Shown here piece by piece: positions 10,153 through 18,745 of a stretch of 64,000 bases of DNA. Under the pieces are notes generated by a model. That model worked only from the letters and a program-made list of their open reading frames with translations, had not been told where the DNA came from and made no database searches. Positions within the stretch are counted from its first letter, which is position 1. Each line of letters starts with the position of its first letter. The position numbers and the translations under genes are program-made. Source of the DNA: Lactobacillus huangpiensis (GTDB lineage Bacteria; Bacillota; Bacilli; Lactobacillales; Lactobacillaceae); the NCBI RefSeq assembly GCF_019972815.1, contig NZ_BPPA01000001.1:248001-312000 (forward strand), given 5' to 3'.

Positions 10153-12099
10153 TCACCCTTTTTTATTTTTACTAAAGCAGCTGGTAAGCAGGCTGCAAAT
10201 TACCGACAAAAAGCCTAACAGCAGCACGATTATTTGTGAACGGTCATTAGTGCCAGTTTGTGGCAACTCTTCTTCTTGGCCATTGTTGGTGATAAGTAAT
10301 GGATTCGTGGAGTCAGAATCACTGTCAGAGGATTTGAAAATAGTATAGTTCTCAGTAACACCATTAGTGCGGGACTTGTGTTTATTTTGGGACTCATTAG
10401 TTTGTGAAGTCCCTTTTTGGCTAGGGTTATTACTGGATGAATTTGTTGGACTATTTTGGTCATTTTCTTCAGGTATGGCATTATTTCGAGCATAAATATA
10501 AGTTACGCTTTGCGGTTCAGTGCTGAAAAAACCGGTGGCATTCGCAGGTCTTACTTTTAAAGTATAATCTGGGATCTCAACAGTACCAGTAGTATAGCCG
10601 TCACCCACATTGCCCTGTAATATTGTTTCAGGCGCAATTTGATTGCCGTTTTCATCTTGATAATAGACGGTAACACCTGCAGCTTTAATTGGTGCATTTG
10701 TAGAGTTAGATTCGGGGTCAGCAGAATAAATAAATTTGACGTTCTGCGGCTGATCAGTGAAAACCTCAGTGGCATTATCTGGAACTTTCTTTACGATATA
10801 TCCCGGAATTGTCTTCGTTGTCACTTTATAATCATCGCCAATTTTGCCCTTCAAACTAGTATCGGGTGCAAGTGATCTTTTACTAGTATCCAAGTAAGAA
10901 ACAGTAATAGGATTACCTGGTCGAATATAAGTGTCGCCAAGAATGTCGTGAGCATGGGCAATTAAGTCTTCAGACAGATATTTATTATTTGCTTGTGGTT
11001 CGTCTTCGCTTCCATCGCCGATATTGACCCAAGTTCCTGGAGTGTTAAGATGCGTATCATTAATATATGTACTTTTACCTAGTTTAAGGGTATTTAATTT
11101 AGCGAGGCCATCTAACATATAACCCTTATCAATATTGGGATCTATGACAAAACTCCTGAGATCAAGTTCTTTTAAGCTACTACAATTATTAAACATTCCA
11201 TTCATATCAATTACATTAGACGTGTCAAATGATGATAAATCCAACTTGGTTAAGCTGGAGCAATCCTTAAAAGTCCAAATCATTTTTTTAACTTGGCTAG
11301 TATTAAACTTACTAAGATCTAAAGCAGTTAAGCTTGAACATCCACTGAACATGTGACTTATATCGTCCACCTTGGCTATTGTGAAATCAGGTGAAAACTT
11401 AATGCTCTGTAAATTTTCACAATCTTGAAACATGCTCTCTACATAACTAGTATTAGCAGTATTAAAACTTGATAGGTCCAGACTTGCTAATTTACTGCAG
11501 CCCGCAAACATAAAAGACATATTAGTAACTTTGGTGGTCTGCAAATTATCAATGCCATCTATGCTGGTTAAATTTTGGCAATTCGCAAACATGTACCGCA
11601 TATCACTGGTAGCAGATGTATCCAGATTTTCCAAACCAGTGATTTTAGTTAAATTAGTTAAATCCTTAAACATTTCAGAAGCTGAGCCAATCTTTAGTTG
11701 ACCTGTAAATTTAACTTCTTGCACATCGTCACTATTAATGCCGTTAATGTGAGCTAAAGAATCCGGTTGACCTACACTGCCACTGGGGACGGTAATTACA
11801 TGGTTACTATAGCTGACATCAAGGTTGCCCCATTTAAAATTAGCAGCACTTGGAGCAGTAGACTCTGCAGTTTTTGGTTGAAGCTGTTTTTGAGAGTTTG
11901 GCTGCTCTTTGCTAATTAACTTAGAATTAGCATAATTGGTATTATTAATTTGTTTATTTTTAATTTGTGCAGGAGAGGGCAGAGATAGATCTGCTTTAAC
12001 TGTTATAGAGCTAACAGTTAGTGAACTTAAAATTGCTGTAGCAACACTAAAAAACATTGTTGCTGTTTTGGTTCGCATAGGTTTCTTTTTCTGGCTCAT
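10153..12099 (-). CDS. BspA-type LRR surface protein with MucBP repeats and LPQTG anchor
   Basis: A secreted, covalently anchored adhesin-like protein of 648 residues. A cationic signal peptide ends near SSITVKA. About residues 130-340 hold DUF285/BspA leucine-rich repeats, each with the core MF..C..L..LDLS.F.T. Two MucBP-like modules follow at roughly 400-465 and 485-550, each starting V.Y.DE.G..(I)AP and ending with Y.Y(A/S). A Ser/Asn-rich spacer leads to ELPQTGTND, a hydrophobic helix and KNKKG, a complete sortase signal. AAGGA directly abuts the ATG at 12111, so I prefer the second ATG at 12099, 12 bases downstream. MucBP modules bind mucus glycans in characterised lactobacilli; binding here is inferred. 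A sortase gene lies 4.4 kb away. Confidence 0.88.
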   Translation of the reverse strand: MSQKKKPMRTKTATMFFSVATAILSSLTVSSITVKADLSLPSPAQIKNKQINNTNYANSKLISKEQPNSQKQLQPKTAESTAPSAANFKWGNLDVSYSNHVITVPSGSVGQPDSLAHINGINSDDVQEVKFTGQLKIGSASEMFKDLTNLTKITGLENLDTSATSDMRYMFANCQNLTSIDGIDNLQTTKVTNMSFMFAGCSKLASLDLSSFNTANTSYVESMFQDCENLQSIKFSPDFTIAKVDDISHMFSGCSSLTALDLSKFNTSQVKKMIWTFKDCSSLTKLDLSSFDTSNVIDMNGMFNNCSSLKELDLRSFVIDPNIDKGYMLDGLAKLNTLKLGKSTYINDTHLNTPGTWVNIGDGSEDEPQANNKYLSEDLIAHAHDILGDTYIRPGNPITVSYLDTSKRSLAPDTSLKGKIGDDYKVTTKTIPGYIVKKVPDNATEVFTDQPQNVKFIYSADPESNSTNAPIKAAGVTVYYQDENGNQIAPETILQGNVGDGYTTGTVEIPDYTLKVRPANATGFFSTEPQSVTYIYARNNAIPEENDQNSPTNSSSNNPSQKGTSQTNESQNKHKSRTNGVTENYTIFKSSDSDSDSTNPLLITNNGQEEELPQTGTNDRSQIIVLLLGFLSVICSLLTSCFSKNKKG

Positions 12100-12360
12100 T
12101 TTGCTATTCATTCCTTGATTATAAAATAAACATATACATGATTAATATTTTTCTTATACCTTATTTCCCTTATTATACAATTCATTAAACTTAATAACAC
12201 TATTTATACATTTCACCTTGTTTGGCAAGAATAAATAATTAGCTCACCTAAAAACTATTTTTGATTTATAATTTCAATTTGGTTATTTGCTGGAAGATAT
12301 GGCACTAGTTAGTAATATGGACACACAATTTTAAAGTGATTTATTAATTTTTGAGCATAG

Positions 12361-12406
12361 AAAAAGAACTCAGTTAGCAGTTTTAACTACTAGTTGAGTT
12401 CTTTTT
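12361..12406. terminator. Terminator of the SLAP/BspA gene
   Basis: Arms AAAAAGAACTCA and TGAGTTCTTTTT with an inner TTAG/CTAG pairing. The rest of the gap 12112-12431 is AT-rich and shows nothing else I can name. Confidence 0.88.
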
Positions 12407-12431
12407 ATTTATAAAGTAAATCTCTTAATCT

Positions 12432-14120
12432 TTAAAAGTTTGCTTTCTTGACAAATTGGTTCTTGCCTACGATGTAGTATAACTTATTGTGCATCTTAAC
12501 AGCACCGCCGTAAGTTCTAACTGTCTTGTTCTTCTTCAGAACATCACGACCATAACGTTTAACTTTGTTATTGGCTTTCTTAGTGTAAATAAAGGCATTG
12601 TGCTTTAATTTACGGTTGATACCAGTAACATTATTAGCTTTAACGAAACGGTTCTTGCCTAAAGCATAGAACTTCTTGCCGTTAATGGTCTTAGTACCAT
12701 AAGTGGTAATAGTTTTACCAACGAAGTATTCACCTTTTACACGCTTGCCTTTTTGGTTAAAGATATAAGCGTTGTGGGTAACTACTCTTTTAACACCTTT
12801 CTTGGCCTTCTTAGCTGGCTTCTTGTTGTCAGTAGCAGGCTTGGTAGTGTCTGGCTTGTTAGTATCCGTCTTATTAGTGTCTTGCTTATCAGTCGTAGTA
12901 TTTGTGTTGGTGTTACCTGTGTTAGTAGTATTACTTGGAGTAGTCGGTGTGCTTGGTGTATTGTTATTGTTGTTATCAGTAGACTTGGTAGTAGTATATT
13001 CACCTACATAACCTTTAACATCATTTTTACCGTCAAATTTCTGTATAAGTTCTACTGAACTTAATCCCTTGTTTTTACTATCCTTTAAGAACCAAGTAGT
13101 CTTAGTCTTTCCATCTTGTAGACTCTCTTCTACTGAACCAGGGAGTCCTGAATTATTAATGATATTGCCTGCACCAAGTTTAATATCATTTAAGCTATCC
13201 ATACCTGATAACATATCTTGATCAATGGTATATGTTTGACGAGATGGCTTTGTAGTACCTTTATTATCGTCGGTATTGTTAGTGTCAGAAACGTTATCTT
13301 TAATAGTTTCATTATTTTCAAGCATCTTAAAACTACTAATGTCTAGGGATGTCAAAGCCTTATCACCTTTAAACATTTCCCACATCTTAGTAACTTTTCC
13401 GGTGTTGAATTTCTCCAAGCCATCAATTTTGGTTAAGCTTGAATCATTACTAAACATATAAGACATGTCTTCTACTGAATCTGTAGTAAACTTGGATACA
13501 TCTAAAGTACTTAATGCTTCATCATCAAAGAACATGCCCATCATGTCAGTTACGCTAGAAGTGTCAAAGTTTGACAGGTCTAAAGAAGTCAATTTAGGAT
13601 CACTAGCAAACATTTGTTTCATGTTAGTGACTTCTTTTGTATCGAGACTCTTTAATCCCTCAATTTTCTCCAGGTTTGGTAAACCAGCAAATAAGGAACT
13701 AGCATCACCTTTGAAAGTAACGGCACCATCAATTTTAATGGTTTGAATTTGATCTGTATTAACACCATCAATGTTCCAAGCTATTTGGGCAGGATTGATA
13801 GGGTTATCTTCACTAACTTTGTAATCATTGTCAATTATACTGGCTTTAATAGTTAAAGTCTTAGTCTTTTCATCATAACTGCAATTGTCTTTAGTCCATT
13901 TTGAAGGCAATAGCATATTTGAATCATCTTCGCCAGCGTTATCACCAGAATTAGCTGGTATTGTCGGCTTTGCGTCAGCAGGCTTAGAAGTTTGCTCTCC
14001 CTGTGATTCAGCAGCCTTAGCTGCAACTGGATTGGCAGCTATGACGCTTAAGGCAGCAACTGCCATACTACTAAACAATATTTTTTTACCTTTATGATAA
14101 AAAATATTATGCTTGCTCAT
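12432..14120 (-). CDS. BspA-type LRR surface protein with C-terminal SLAP domains
   Basis: A 562-residue secreted protein. The signal peptide runs to about VAAKAAE. DUF285/BspA leucine-rich repeats occupy about 130-290 (repeating MF..D..L..LDLS.F.T). A low-complexity Asn/Thr/Pro/Lys linker of about 80 residues comes before two SLAP-type modules near 440-562, with the hallmarks HNAYIF..KGK, G.TI.TYG and (R/Q)FVKANN. SLAP domains hold proteins non-covalently on wall polymers or the S-layer in Lactobacillus. The LRR half is related to that of the LPQTG protein downstream, so the two differ mainly in how they are anchored. GGAGGA precedes the ATG by seven bases. The gene is monocistronic, with its own terminator. 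Confidence 0.9.
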   Translation of the reverse strand: MSKHNIFYHKGKKILFSSMAVAALSVIAANPVAAKAAESQGEQTSKPADAKPTIPANSGDNAGEDDSNMLLPSKWTKDNCSYDEKTKTLTIKASIIDNDYKVSEDNPINPAQIAWNIDGVNTDQIQTIKIDGAVTFKGDASSLFAGLPNLEKIEGLKSLDTKEVTNMKQMFASDPKLTSLDLSNFDTSSVTDMMGMFFDDEALSTLDVSKFTTDSVEDMSYMFSNDSSLTKIDGLEKFNTGKVTKMWEMFKGDKALTSLDISSFKMLENNETIKDNVSDTNNTDDNKGTTKPSRQTYTIDQDMLSGMDSLNDIKLGAGNIINNSGLPGSVEESLQDGKTKTTWFLKDSKNKGLSSVELIQKFDGKNDVKGYVGEYTTTKSTDNNNNNTPSTPTTPSNTTNTGNTNTNTTTDKQDTNKTDTNKPDTTKPATDNKKPAKKAKKGVKRVVTHNAYIFNQKGKRVKGEYFVGKTITTYGTKTINGKKFYALGKNRFVKANNVTGINRKLKHNAFIYTKKANNKVKRYGRDVLKKNKTVRTYGGAVKMHNKLYYIVGKNQFVKKANF

Positions 14121-14202
14121 ATTTTTTCCTCCATCTAAATTATATTATGATAAAAATAAGTCTATACACATGTCATAAGTATTTCAATATAATTTAATAA
14201 TA

Positions 14203-14227
14203 ATTATCATTTGTATTTAATGATAAT
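14203..14227. promoter_or_regulatory. Inverted repeat upstream of SLAP/BspA gene
   Basis: Nine-base arms ATTATCATT / AATGATAAT around seven bases, in an AT-rich 340-bp gap (14121-14461). A regulator site is possible; AT-rich chance is the alternative. Confidence 0.3.
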
Positions 14228-14400
14228 TTATTGAGAGAGCATATAACTATGTTTTTAATAGCAGTTTATTTATTTTTTAATAAAACAGTTATTGACTAGT
14301 AATTATTTTCCAAGACTAAAAGATAGTAACAAGATTTAATTTTTATCATTAGTTTCTTTAGATAGCAAATCAAAATAAATAATAAAAATCTTTGAATTTA

Positions 14401-14441
14401 AAAATACTCCGAAAAGCCTATCATGCCTCACGGAGTATTTT
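14401..14441. terminator. Terminator of the MucBP LPQAG gene
   Basis: Arms AAAATACTCCG / CGGAGTATTTT, 20 bp beyond the minus-strand stop. Confidence 0.88.
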
Positions 14442-14461
14442 AAAGTTTACATTAAATTTAG

Positions 14462-15589
14462 TTATTCTTTCTTTTTACGATTAAACCAAGCACCTACTAT
14501 ACTAGTAATAATTGCCATAAAACCAACTAGCAAAGCAACAAATCGTGATTGCTTGTCAAAGCCGGCTTGTGGTAGTTTTTTACCCTGTTTTGTATCTTTA
14601 TTGCTTAATACCTTAGTAGCAGCATGACCATTATGGTTGTCAGAGCCAGTTAAATTACTTGGATCGCCATTATTTTTACCACTATTAATAAGCTTGTGGT
14701 TTCCAGCATTGTCATTATGATCTTTTGTTTTGGGTAAGTTATTGGTCTTGCCAGTTCCATCAGTTATATCAATATCATTTCCTGTATTATTGTCATTAGT
14801 TGGAAGATTATCCTGATTGTCTTTGACATATACGTAAATTACGCTTTGAGGATAATCACTAAAGAAACTGGTAGCGTTATCCGGTCTTGTTTTTAAAGTA
14901 TAACCTGTAACTTCTTTAGCGCCAGTTGTATACCCATCGCCAACATAACCATTTAAAATTATGTCATCCGCTAGGGTATTGCCCAATTCATCCTGATATT
15001 TTACAGTAACTGCTGCAGCCTTGTTACGATAATAGGTTTTTCCCACTTTGGCATAGACAAAGGTAACTGTTGGGTTAGAGTCAGCTCCAGTATAGTCTAG
15101 ACTTGCAGTGTCAGTATCGGTTACTTTGTTACCATTGATTAATATGTAGCTAAGCTTGTAGCCTTTAATTTCAGGGGCAGTGAAATGCTTACCTTTTTCG
15201 CCTTCTTCAATAGTGCCGTGATCAGAGGTCTTGCCTTCATTATCAGGCAAAGCTTTCCCACTTTCATCCTGATAATAGATACTGACTTGTTCTTGAAGTT
15301 TGGTATCAGCTTTGCCAACATTGCTGTTTTGATTTTTGTCGGAACCAGTAGTATTTTGGTCTAAATCTTCTTCTTGCACGATTTTGGCTGAAGCAATTGA
15401 AGTAGGAACAGCGCTAACTGGTTTTAAATTATTATTTTGATTAACTTTTTGGGTCATTAAATAGCCAGCTGATAAATTATCGGCTTTAACAGTATAAGCT
15501 TTTGTACCCAAAAGACTAATAGCTGTTATTGTTATACCGCTAACAAACAGCTTTTTGCTTTTTTTATAAAATTTACTTTGTGTAGTCAT
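14462..15589 (-). CDS. MucBP-domain cell-wall protein with LPQAG sorting signal
   Basis: A 375-residue secreted protein with a signal peptide ending near AYTVKA. Two MucBP-like modules lie at about 100-185 (VSIYYQDESGK...) and 190-260 (VTVKYQDELGN...), followed by an Asn/Asp-rich spacer. The C-terminus is KLPQAGFD, a hydrophobic span and RKKKE, i.e. an LPXTG-type signal with Ala in place of Thr. LPQAG is used by other lactobacilli, so the protein is probably still a sortase substrate. It lacks the leucine-rich repeats of its neighbour but shares the second MucBP module type (GYTTG...GYTLK.RP.NAT.FFS). AGAGGGA precedes the ATG. Confidence 0.88.
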   Translation of the reverse strand: MTTQSKFYKKSKKLFVSGITITAISLLGTKAYTVKADNLSAGYLMTQKVNQNNNLKPVSAVPTSIASAKIVQEEDLDQNTTGSDKNQNSNVGKADTKLQEQVSIYYQDESGKALPDNEGKTSDHGTIEEGEKGKHFTAPEIKGYKLSYILINGNKVTDTDTASLDYTGADSNPTVTFVYAKVGKTYYRNKAAAVTVKYQDELGNTLADDIILNGYVGDGYTTGAKEVTGYTLKTRPDNATSFFSDYPQSVIYVYVKDNQDNLPTNDNNTGNDIDITDGTGKTNNLPKTKDHNDNAGNHKLINSGKNNGDPSNLTGSDNHNGHAATKVLSNKDTKQGKKLPQAGFDKQSRFVALLVGFMAIITSIVGAWFNRKKKE

Positions 15590-15627
15590 ATAATCCCTCT
15601 TTTACTGATGTTATTGAATATAAACCA

Positions 15628-15656
15628 ATTATATGTCGTGACTTTTTGAAAGTCAA
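15628..15656 (-). promoter_or_regulatory. Strong promoter with overlapping palindrome, MucBP gene
   Basis: On the minus strand TTGACT (15656-15651) and TATAAT (15633-15628) are 17 bp apart. A perfect repeat TGACTTT-N3-AAAGTCA (15639-15655) overlaps the -35 and spacer, as a repressor site would. Confidence 0.7.
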
Positions 15657-15672
15657 TGCAACTTTGTAAAAT

Positions 15673-15712
15673 AAAATAACATGTGTACTATAATTTATAA
15701 AAATGTTATTTT
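15673..15712. repeat. Inverted repeat upstream of the MucBP promoter
   Basis: Ten-base arms AAAATAACAT / ATGTTATTTT separated by 20 bp, just upstream of the promoter at 15628-15656. It may be a second regulator site. Confidence 0.4.
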
Positions 15713-16525
15713 ATTGTTTTAAAGTCTAACTGGGTACACTGAACTCAAGCTAGGCTATACCAGTAGTTTTCAATCCGAAAAAGGGTTTAAGGATATCATA
15801 CAAACAGAGTTGTAACAAATCAGTATTATCTAGGGTTTGGCTAGAAAGGGCAAGTACAGGGGATGACCTTCGATTTAATGAAGCTAGGATGTTTCACTGC
15901 TATTAAGATCAAACTATTTATGCAAATAAAATAAAACCGAGAACTACATTAATTGACTTAACAACATAAGAAAATATCATAAACTAAAATATACAATGTC
16001 GATCAATAATGAAGAATCGTGTATTAAATCTTTATCAAAGTTTAAATCCTTAACTTTTAGTAAATAGGATTAAGATTATTAAGTATGAATGGTCTTTAAC
16101 ATGATAGCCATTTTTGATAGTTTTCATAACTGATATTTTTGTCTCTTATCAATTTTTGAAAAGGAGAGATTATATTAAAGTTGAAATCTTCGACAGAATT
16201 TTGCAGTTTAAATGCAGGCTCAATTGTATCATTCAAGTCGCTTGATTCTCGGGTTTTAGTCGTCATTTAGTCACCATCTTCTTTACTAATCCAAATAGCA
16301 GTATATTTGATGCTAAGAGCGCTTACTTAGAACTAACAATAGCAATTGTAATGCTTAAATGAAATTCCTTTTTAAAATTTAACTATCTATTTTGTATGTA
16401 AAAGTAACCGCAGTCAAATATTATTCTCATGATATTGTATTACCCTCAGTATAGCATGGATTAATAAAGATGACTATTTCGAAATTGGTAATTTTACTAC
16501 CAGTATATAGTTAAACTTGTAATCG
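15713..16525. other. Gap without recognisable gene between MucBP protein and sortase
   Basis: About 0.8 kb with no coding frame that I recognise. The only frame with some substance is a 56-codon minus-strand ORF at 16096-16266. The segment could be eroded coding DNA. Confidence 0.5.
16096..16266 (-). CDS. Possible 56-residue hypothetical protein
   Basis: Begins MTTKTRESSDLNDTIEPAF and ends YENYQKWLSC. The product is polar with no membrane segment and no family that I recognise. The ribosome site is weak (AAGAAG well upstream). It lies alone in a large gap, so it may be a fragment or chance. Confidence 0.2.
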   Translation of the reverse strand: MTTKTRESSDLNDTIEPAFKLQNSVEDFNFNIISPFQKLIRDKNISYENYQKWLSC

Positions 16526-17479
16526 CTATTTTAAAAACCAGATGTGAATAAGTCTCCAGCATATAGCGAGGACAAAAACAACGTTAAAGATAATAATTAC
16601 TGTTCTGATGAAAGTCATATTTTGATAAAATTTTGGTTTAGTATTTGCGCGGACTTGAACAGCCTTGTTAATTGTCTTTTGCTGTTTACTGTTTTTCAAA
16701 GATACTTGATGTTCTTTTTTACTATGCTTTGGCTTAGCAGTCAATTCGCTAAGAGCTAAATTATGCTGACTTGCTTTCATTTTGCTGATCAAGTCGCCCT
16801 GTGCAACTGTACGGTGTTGACCGTAACCGTATTTGGAAGTGTTAAAGTCTGAACATGTAATTAGTGTAATCATACTCTTATCCTGCACATTGTTTTCAAC
16901 TTCAACTTGAGTTGGTTTGATGGCAAAAGACATCCTTTTTATTTTATATACATAAATATGATGCAAATCTGTGACATAGATGAGGTCACCAGGGTGTGCC
17001 AGATGTAAATTATCCAAAACTGCAGGACCATAAGACCCCATATAGTGTCCTGCAAGCACATAATTATTAGCACCGCCCATGACGCGATCGGGCAGACAGG
17101 TAACGACACCGTATTCTAAGTTTTGGTTTTGATCGCCATAACCGGCAAAAAGGGGATTATGAATATTAACAGCAGGAATAGCAATGCGGCCAATAGCGTA
17201 TGCCTTGATTTGCTTGGCTCTAAGGACGCTGGCTGCACTAACTGATTTGGTTTTGCTGGCATCATAACTTGTTTTGCGTTTTTTATTTCTATCTGCTTTC
17301 TTTTGTGTTAAAGTGGTATTTGCTTTTTCCGCATTTTGCTGAACTACATAGGAGTTGCCAAAACCGGAGCCGAAAAAGATTAAAGTTACGCCCAGATAAA
17401 AAAGGGCACCTAAAAGTAACACTCGAATAGTAGACCATATTTGCTGTTTTGAAGATTTTGCTTGCTTTTTACTTGCCAT
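16526..17479 (-). CDS. Sortase with C-terminal membrane anchor
   Basis: A 317-residue transpeptidase. An N-terminal membrane helix (about 18-40) and a Lys/Arg-rich stalk lead to the sortase barrel. The catalytic triad is visible: H145 in LAGHYM, C209 in TLITCSD and R223 in GQHRTV. A second hydrophobic segment closes the C-terminus (about 287-315), which is unusual for housekeeping class A sortases and lengthens the protein by about 80 residues. The TLITCSD signature is class A-like. It is encoded on the same strand as the LPQTG and LPQAG proteins, so these are its most likely clients (inference). The ATG follows AAAGGGA. Confidence 0.9.
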   Translation of the reverse strand: MASKKQAKSSKQQIWSTIRVLLLGALFYLGVTLIFFGSGFGNSYVVQQNAEKANTTLTQKKADRNKKRKTSYDASKTKSVSAASVLRAKQIKAYAIGRIAIPAVNIHNPLFAGYGDQNQNLEYGVVTCLPDRVMGGANNYVLAGHYMGSYGPAVLDNLHLAHPGDLIYVTDLHHIYVYKIKRMSFAIKPTQVEVENNVQDKSMITLITCSDFNTSKYGYGQHRTVAQGDLISKMKASQHNLALSELTAKPKHSKKEHQVSLKNSKQQKTINKAVQVRANTKPKFYQNMTFIRTVIIIFNVVFVLAICWRLIHIWFLK

Positions 17480-17596
17480 TTGATCCCTTTTCTTTAAACT
17501 ACTATTAGTCTTCTGCTACTATTTAAGTATAAATTTGCGTAAAGTACAATTATTTATCTCGAATTGAAACACTTAAAAAAAATAATCAAATAAGTA

Positions 17597-17625
17597 TTGA
17601 AATCGCTTTAATACTGATTTATAAT
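17597..17625 (+). promoter_or_regulatory. Promoter and cre site of the beta-glucoside operon
   Basis: TTGAAA (17597-17602), 17 bp, TATAAT (17620-17625). TGAAATCGCTTTAA at 17598-17611 matches the CcpA cre consensus except one base and overlaps the -35 box, consistent with catabolite repression. Confidence 0.8.
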
Positions 17626-17642
17626 ATCAGCTGTAAGTAGAC

Positions 17643-17709
17643 GTGTTACTGACTTGATCAGGCATTACCTATGAACAATACTTTTTTGGTACTGTTTGTA
17701 GGTTTTTTT
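17643..17709 (+). promoter_or_regulatory. LicT-type RAT antiterminator and terminator in licT leader
   Basis: The RAT-like sequence (17643-17671, GTGTTACTG ... CAGGCATTACC) overlaps the 5' arm of a terminator (ACCTA ... TAGGTTTTTTT, 17667-17709). LicT-family proteins bind RAT and prevent the terminator from forming, so the regulator gene controls itself. Confidence 0.8.
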
Positions 17710-17730
17710 ATTGGAAAGGAAGTAGTTGAA

Positions 17731-18600
17731 TTGAAATTTGTTAAAAATTTTAACAACAACGCTGCCTTGGTGTCTGATAAGGCTGGAGTAGATTGGGTGG
17801 TGATTGGCAACGGGATTGGCTTTGGCAAAAAAGTCGGTGATCCCATTGATGAGGACAAAATTTCACGCCGTTTTGTAGCTGTCGGAAAAAATATTAAATT
17901 GGTTGACAGTGTAAGAGATATTGATCAGCGGACTTTGAAGTTGACAACTGAAGTGATTAGCATGGCCAGTCAAAAATTACAGATCACTTTTTCTGATTAT
18001 GAATTTTTGGTGTTGGCTGATCACATTGATTTTATGTTAACCCGTGCTACAGGAAATATTGAATTAGGTCAAGATACGCTTGGCTGGGAAATGAAAAAAA
18101 TATTTCCTAAGGAATATGGCACGGCTCAAGAAGCCTTAAGGTTAATGAAGGAAAAAACTAAGCTTGACTTTCCTCAAAGTGAGGCAGCTTATCTGACATA
18201 TCACTTCATTAATGCAGGTTCTGGTCAAACAAAGCTGCAGGATACAATTAAAATTACTAAACTGATTAAGGGAGTAATTGATATTATCCAGTATCAATAC
18301 GGAATGCAGCTAGATACTGAATCGTTTAACTTCAATAGGTTCATGACACATTTACGTGCTTTTATGGTAAGGCATATGTGTGGTGAAAGCGACCAGGATT
18401 CTGGCAGTGAGCTTGATCATTCCTTAATTGAATTAATGAAAGTCAAGTACAAAAAGGCTTATGATACTGTCCAAAAAATCGGCACGTACTTATACAAGCA
18501 GGCAGGCTGGCAATTGCAGCCTGACGATCAGGTATATTTAACTCTTCATGTCTGGCGGGTAACGCATAGACAAAAAGATGCTCAATCGCAGAAGAATTAA
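17731..18600 (+). CDS. licT: LicT/BglG-family transcription antiterminator
   Basis: A 289-residue antiterminator. The RNA-binding CAT domain occupies about 1-57 and starts K(F/V)VKNFNNNAALV, followed by two PTS regulation domains with conserved His residues (LADHIDFML near 95 and FMTHLRAFMVRHM near 205-215). The start is TTG at 17731, chosen because the CAT domain begins there and GGAAAGGAAG lies just upstream; the ATG at 17671 falls inside the terminator hairpin and should not be used. It regulates the EIIBCA and GH1 genes downstream and itself through two RAT elements. Activity is expected to depend on phosphorylation by the adjacent EII and by HPr. Confidence 0.93.
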   Translation: MKFVKNFNNNAALVSDKAGVDWVVIGNGIGFGKKVGDPIDEDKISRRFVAVGKNIKLVDSVRDIDQRTLKLTTEVISMASQKLQITFSDYEFLVLADHIDFMLTRATGNIELGQDTLGWEMKKIFPKEYGTAQEALRLMKEKTKLDFPQSEAAYLTYHFINAGSGQTKLQDTIKITKLIKGVIDIIQYQYGMQLDTESFNFNRFMTHLRAFMVRHMCGESDQDSGSELDHSLIELMKVKYKKAYDTVQKIGTYLYKQAGWQLQPDDQVYLTLHVWRVTHRQKDAQSQKN

Positions 18601-18634
18601 ATTTACTATATTTTAATAATTTATAAGTTTAAAC

Positions 18635-18728
18635 GGTGTGTTACTGTTTACAGGCATTAACCCGAGAACTTCAGGTGAAAATCTCACAATAAATTAGTGA
18701 GGTGCTTTCTTGAGGTCCTCGGGTTTTG
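18635..18728 (+). promoter_or_regulatory. Second RAT antiterminator plus terminator before PTS gene
   Basis: RAT GGTGTGTTACTG ... CAGGCATTAACCC (18635-18663). The competing terminator pairs AACCCGAG (18659 on) with CTCGGGTT (to 18725) and carries an inner CTCAC/GTGAG stem. Confidence 0.88.
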
Positions 18729-18745
18729 ATATTTAGGAGGAAAAA

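Noticed and set aside
12753-13058. Open frames opposite the SLAP/BspA linker
   Set aside because: Antisense of the Asn/Thr/Pro repeats gives artificial Val/Leu-rich frames; no initiation signals.
15862-15875. Shared ATGACCTTCGA with the sequence at 48961 as an IS boundary
   Set aside because: Eleven identical bases without further similarity is not enough.
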